Part shown: in pieces, positions 5,453 to 7,927 of the stretch
How positions within the stretch are numbered: the first letter of the stretch is position 1
Layout: every line of letters begins with the position of its first letter
Assembly (NCBI GenBank): GCA_946623775.1
Contig: CAMORJ010000065.1
Span: forward strand, 1 to 7,927
Length of the DNA stretch: 7,927 nt
Direction of reading: 5' to 3'
Source: an uncultured Bacillota bacterium
GTDB taxonomy: Bacteria; Bacillota_I; Bacilli_A; RFN20; CAG-826
The notes under the pieces: generated by a model
Seen by the model: only the letters and a program-made list of their open reading frames with translations
Database searches by the model: none
What the model was told of the DNA's origin: nothing
Translations under genes and position numbers: made by a program

Positions 5453-7927
5453 ATGATTAAGCTGCTAAAACCTAAGTTTTGGCTAGGCTTGTCCGCTATT
5501 ACCATCGTCCTGACAATGGCGGTGTATGCCGGGCAATCCCTTTCTAAGACTTATGAAAACTTAATCAACGACCAGCTGGGCTTGACCACGCAGAAGATCG
5601 ATAAGATCGAAGTCAACGACGACGTGGAAGGCTCGGCATATGTCGAAGAAGATGGCTCCATGTCCGATGCCACTTGGGAAAGGCTGCTCGAAGACGAATA
5701 CGCCTGGTGCCAAGATGCCGTCGAGCAAGGTTCCGTCTTGCTTAAGAATGCCCTCGTCGACGGCGAGCCCACCTTGCCGCTTAAAGCAGACGAGAGGAAC
5801 GTCACGCTGTTCGGCCGTGCCAGCAGGAACCTCTACACTCGTTCCGGCGCAGGCGGAGCCGCGCCAAACGATGGCTCTGAAGGAACCCCCGACATCACCA
5901 TCTATTCTCTCGATGGCGTATTCAGGGAAGCCGGCTTCACCATCAACGACACCGTATTCAGCAAATACGATGCGCTTTCCCGTTCCGGCGGTTCGGCCGT
6001 TATGTCCAACGCCAACTCGACCATCGAAATCCAATCCAGCATCTATACGGATGATGTCAAAGCGAGCTTCGCCGAGCATAACGACGCCGCTATCGTCACC
6101 TTCGCCCGCGTCGGCACCGAAAACACCGACCCTGGCGACAAGAAATTGAACCTCGATCAGCGCGAAGCCGAATTGCTCCAGATCATCGCGGATTCCGGCC
6201 AATTCGATAAGACCATCGTCATCATCAACTCCCCGATGCCGATGTCCATGGATTTCATCGATCAAAAGGAATATGGCATCGATGCCGCCATCTGGATGGG
6301 AGTCCCTGGCTATTATGGTGCAGCGGGCGTCGTCCATTTGCTCACCGGCGTCGATGACGAAGGCAATCCCGTCAATCCTTCTGGACACTGCCCCGATACC
6401 TTCGCCGCCAGCGCATCCTCTTCTCCGGCTTACGTCAACTTCAACCGCGATGGCAATGCCGGAAGCGCGATCGCCGTCTATGCCGAAGGCGTCTATGTTG
6501 GCTACAAGTATTATGAGACCAGATATTTTGACGCAATCCTAGGCCAAGGCAACGCCGATGGCGAAGCCGGAACCTTCTGCAGCGAAGGCGGATGGAACTA
6601 TGCCGATGAGATGGGCTATCCCTTCGGATACGGCATGTCCTACACCACCTTCGAGCAGAAGATCAAGAATGTCGTCTACCACCCCGAAACCGACCGTATC
6701 GAGGTCGAAGTCGAGGTCGAGAACACCGGCGACCTCGATGGCAAAGCCTCCATCCAAGTCTACGTCCATGCCCCTTATACCGATTTCGATAAGGAACACG
6801 GCCTTGGCAAATCCGCCATCGCCTTGATGGGCTATGAGAAAGTCGACGTCCCCGCCAAGCAGAAAGTCACGAAGTCCGTCTTCTTCGACCGTTACTTCCT
6901 CTGCACCTACGACTATGTCGAGAACCAGACCTACATCCTCGAAGGCGGCGATTATTACTTCGCACTCGGCAATGGCGCTCACGAAGCCATCAACAACGTC
7001 ATCGGTTTCACCCACCCGGGCGAATTCAACCTCTATGACCACAATGGCGAGCATTACGATCCCAACACCGATGCCGTCAGAGTCTTCCCGATTTCGGAAG
7101 ACCTCCAGACCTATTCCGTCTCCCATTACAACCCCGACGTCGAAGTCCATAACCAATTCGACGACGCCGATTACAACAACGTTGCCCGCGAAAACGGCAA
7201 AAACGAGATCACCTACCTCGACCGTCAGGACTGGGAAGGCACTTGGCCATCCAAGATCACCTCTAACCCCGCCACCAGCGCTCAGAAGAACATGCGTCAG
7301 TACTATTCCAAGACCGACGAGACCCCGAGCTACGCCGATGGCAAAGGCTCCGTCTACGATGCTCCTTACGTCGATGAAAACGGCAACACCGTGAAGATCA
7401 CCTTCTCGGATATGGCCGATGTACCTCTTGAAGGCACCATCGAAAAAGGCAAATTCGCCGGCAAAGAAGGCGCCGACATCTGGGATGCCTTCATCAGGCA
7501 GATGAACCTCGACGATCTCTGCATCTCCGTCTCCGACAACCGCGGCATCCTCGATGTCTTGAAAGTCATGAAGCGTGGCAACTCCATCGCCGAAGGACCT
7601 GAAGGCTTGCTTGCCAAATACCAGTACGGCGATCACCGCTGGGCCACTGGCTTCCCCACCGGACCGGTCTATACCGCTTCCTGGGATCATGCCGTCCAGC
7701 AGCAGTTCGGCGCGTTCTTCGGCGAAGACGCCCTCTTCTGCGGCGTCGCCGCCGTCAACGCCCCTGGCGCCAACATCAACCGCACCCCCTATGGCTCCCG
7801 CGCTTCCGAATATATGTCCGAAGACGGCATCATGAACTACAACGTCGCCTCCAACATCATCGGCGCCGCCAGAAGGAAAGGCTTGATCATGAACATCAAG
7901 CACTGCTTCCTCAACAACCAGGAAACC
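5453..7927 (+). CDS. Membrane-anchored glycoside hydrolase family 3 enzyme with inverted domain order (3' end cut by the window)
   Basis: 825 codons are present with no stop. Residues 1-8 are basic and 9-26 hydrophobic: a signal anchor, or a signal peptide with possible cleavage after A26, so the enzyme works outside the cell. Residues about 80-400 are the GH3 C-terminal alpha/beta sandwich, placed first: RVGTENTD at 219-226 (E223 is the likely acid/base region), a GH3-typical NPSG at 308-311, and YPFGYGMSYTTFE at 389-401. Residues about 403-515 form a fibronectin III-like domain. About 515-680 is a linker with a DWEGTWP motif (593-599). The TIM barrel starts near 680: EGPEGL (714-719), FPTGPVYTASWD (734-745), APGANINRTPYGSR (770-783), SEDG (789-792), KHCFLNNQE (816-824). 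The catalytic Asp lies beyond the edge. Such inverted GH3 proteins are known, for example the Ruminococcus albus beta-glucosidase. The substrate is unknown, with beta-glucosides or xylosides likely. C-ending codons dominate. Confidence 0.9.
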   Translation, partial: MIKLLKPKFWLGLSAITIVLTMAVYAGQSLSKTYENLINDQLGLTTQKIDKIEVNDDVEGSAYVEEDGSMSDATWERLLEDEYAWCQDAVEQGSVLLKNALVDGEPTLPLKADERNVTLFGRASRNLYTRSGAGGAAPNDGSEGTPDITIYSLDGVFREAGFTINDTVFSKYDALSRSGGSAVMSNANSTIEIQSSIYTDDVKASFAEHNDAAIVTFARVGTENTDPGDKKLNLDQREAELLQIIADSGQFDKTIVIINSPMPMSMDFIDQKEYGIDAAIWMGVPGYYGAAGVVHLLTGVDDEGNPVNPSGHCPDTFAASASSSPAYVNFNRDGNAGSAIAVYAEGVYVGYKYYETRYFDAILGQGNADGEAGTFCSEGGWNYADEMGYPFGYGMSYTTFEQKIKNVVYHPETDRIEVEVEVENTGDLDGKASIQVYVHAPYTDFDKEHGLGKSAIALMGYEKVDVPAKQKVTKSVFFDRYFLCTYDYVENQTYILEGGDYYFALGNGAHEAINNVIGFTHPGEFNLYDHNGEHYDPNTDAVRVFPISEDLQTYSVSHYNPDVEVHNQFDDADYNNVARENGKNEITYLDRQDWEGTWPSKITSNPATSAQKNMRQYYSKTDETPSYADGKGSVYDAPYVDENGNTVKITFSDMADVPLEGTIEKGKFAGKEGADIWDAFIRQMNLDDLCISVSDNRGILDVLKVMKRGNSIAEGPEGLLAKYQYGDHRWATGFPTGPVYTASWDHAVQQQFGAFFGEDALFCGVAAVNAPGANINRTPYGSRASEYMSEDGIMNYNVASNIIGAARRKGLIMNIKHCFLNNQET

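Noticed and set aside
6539..7903. 454-codon minus-strand open frame opposite the GH3 gene
   Set aside because: It is a by-product of C-ending codons on the plus strand. Its translation is a low-complexity run of V, D, G and I without motifs, while the plus frame has clear GH3 motifs.

Overview
The window looks like chromosomal DNA of an uncultured, moderately GC-rich member of the Bacillota, probably a gut-type anaerobe. This rests on strong AGGAGG-type ribosome binding sites, an electron-bifurcating Nfn complex, a lactococcal-type PepO oligopeptidase, and a domain-inverted family 3 glycosidase of a kind I associate with intestinal Firmicutes. TGA is used as a stop (end of pepO), so the mycoplasma genetic code does not apply. 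All protein-coding genes recognised are on the plus strand. The family assignments come from recognised motifs and not from a database search.

Bases 1-660 hold no large gene but are highly structured. A tiny ORF (103-252) ends in a very hydrophobic peptide and has two in-frame starts, each behind a strong Shine-Dalgarno sequence; the first of these is buried in a hairpin. A 119-bp block (211-329) recurs exactly at 451-569, 240 bp downstream. Both copies carry a good minus-strand sigma-A-type promoter pointing back over the ORF, a minus-strand hairpin with a modest T-rich tail, and, further downstream, a plus-strand terminator hairpin kept in shape although its sequence has drifted. The second copy has lost the start codon and ribosome binding site of the peptide but kept the antisense unit. 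The layout resembles a type I toxin-antitoxin locus (small membrane peptide plus antisense RNA) with an extra antitoxin-only copy. This is the most interesting part of the window and is an inference from sequence.

Bases 700-3170 form a compact operon: a near-consensus promoter, a leader hairpin, nfnA, an overlapping nfnB, then a strong intrinsic terminator. NfnAB couples NADH and reduced ferredoxin to NADP+ reduction by flavin-based electron bifurcation, linking fermentative ferredoxin and NADH pools to biosynthetic NADPH.

Bases 3189-5193 are a separate unit: a candidate promoter, pepO (cytosolic zinc endopeptidase of family M13) and a weaker terminator. A 260-bp AT-richer gap with several small inverted repeats follows. 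From 5453 a membrane-anchored GH3 enzyme with inverted domain order runs off the right edge, so its catalytic nucleophile lies outside the window. I see no functional link among the Nfn, PepO and GH3 units; they read as three independent transcription units. No tRNA, rRNA, CRISPR array or insertion sequence was seen.
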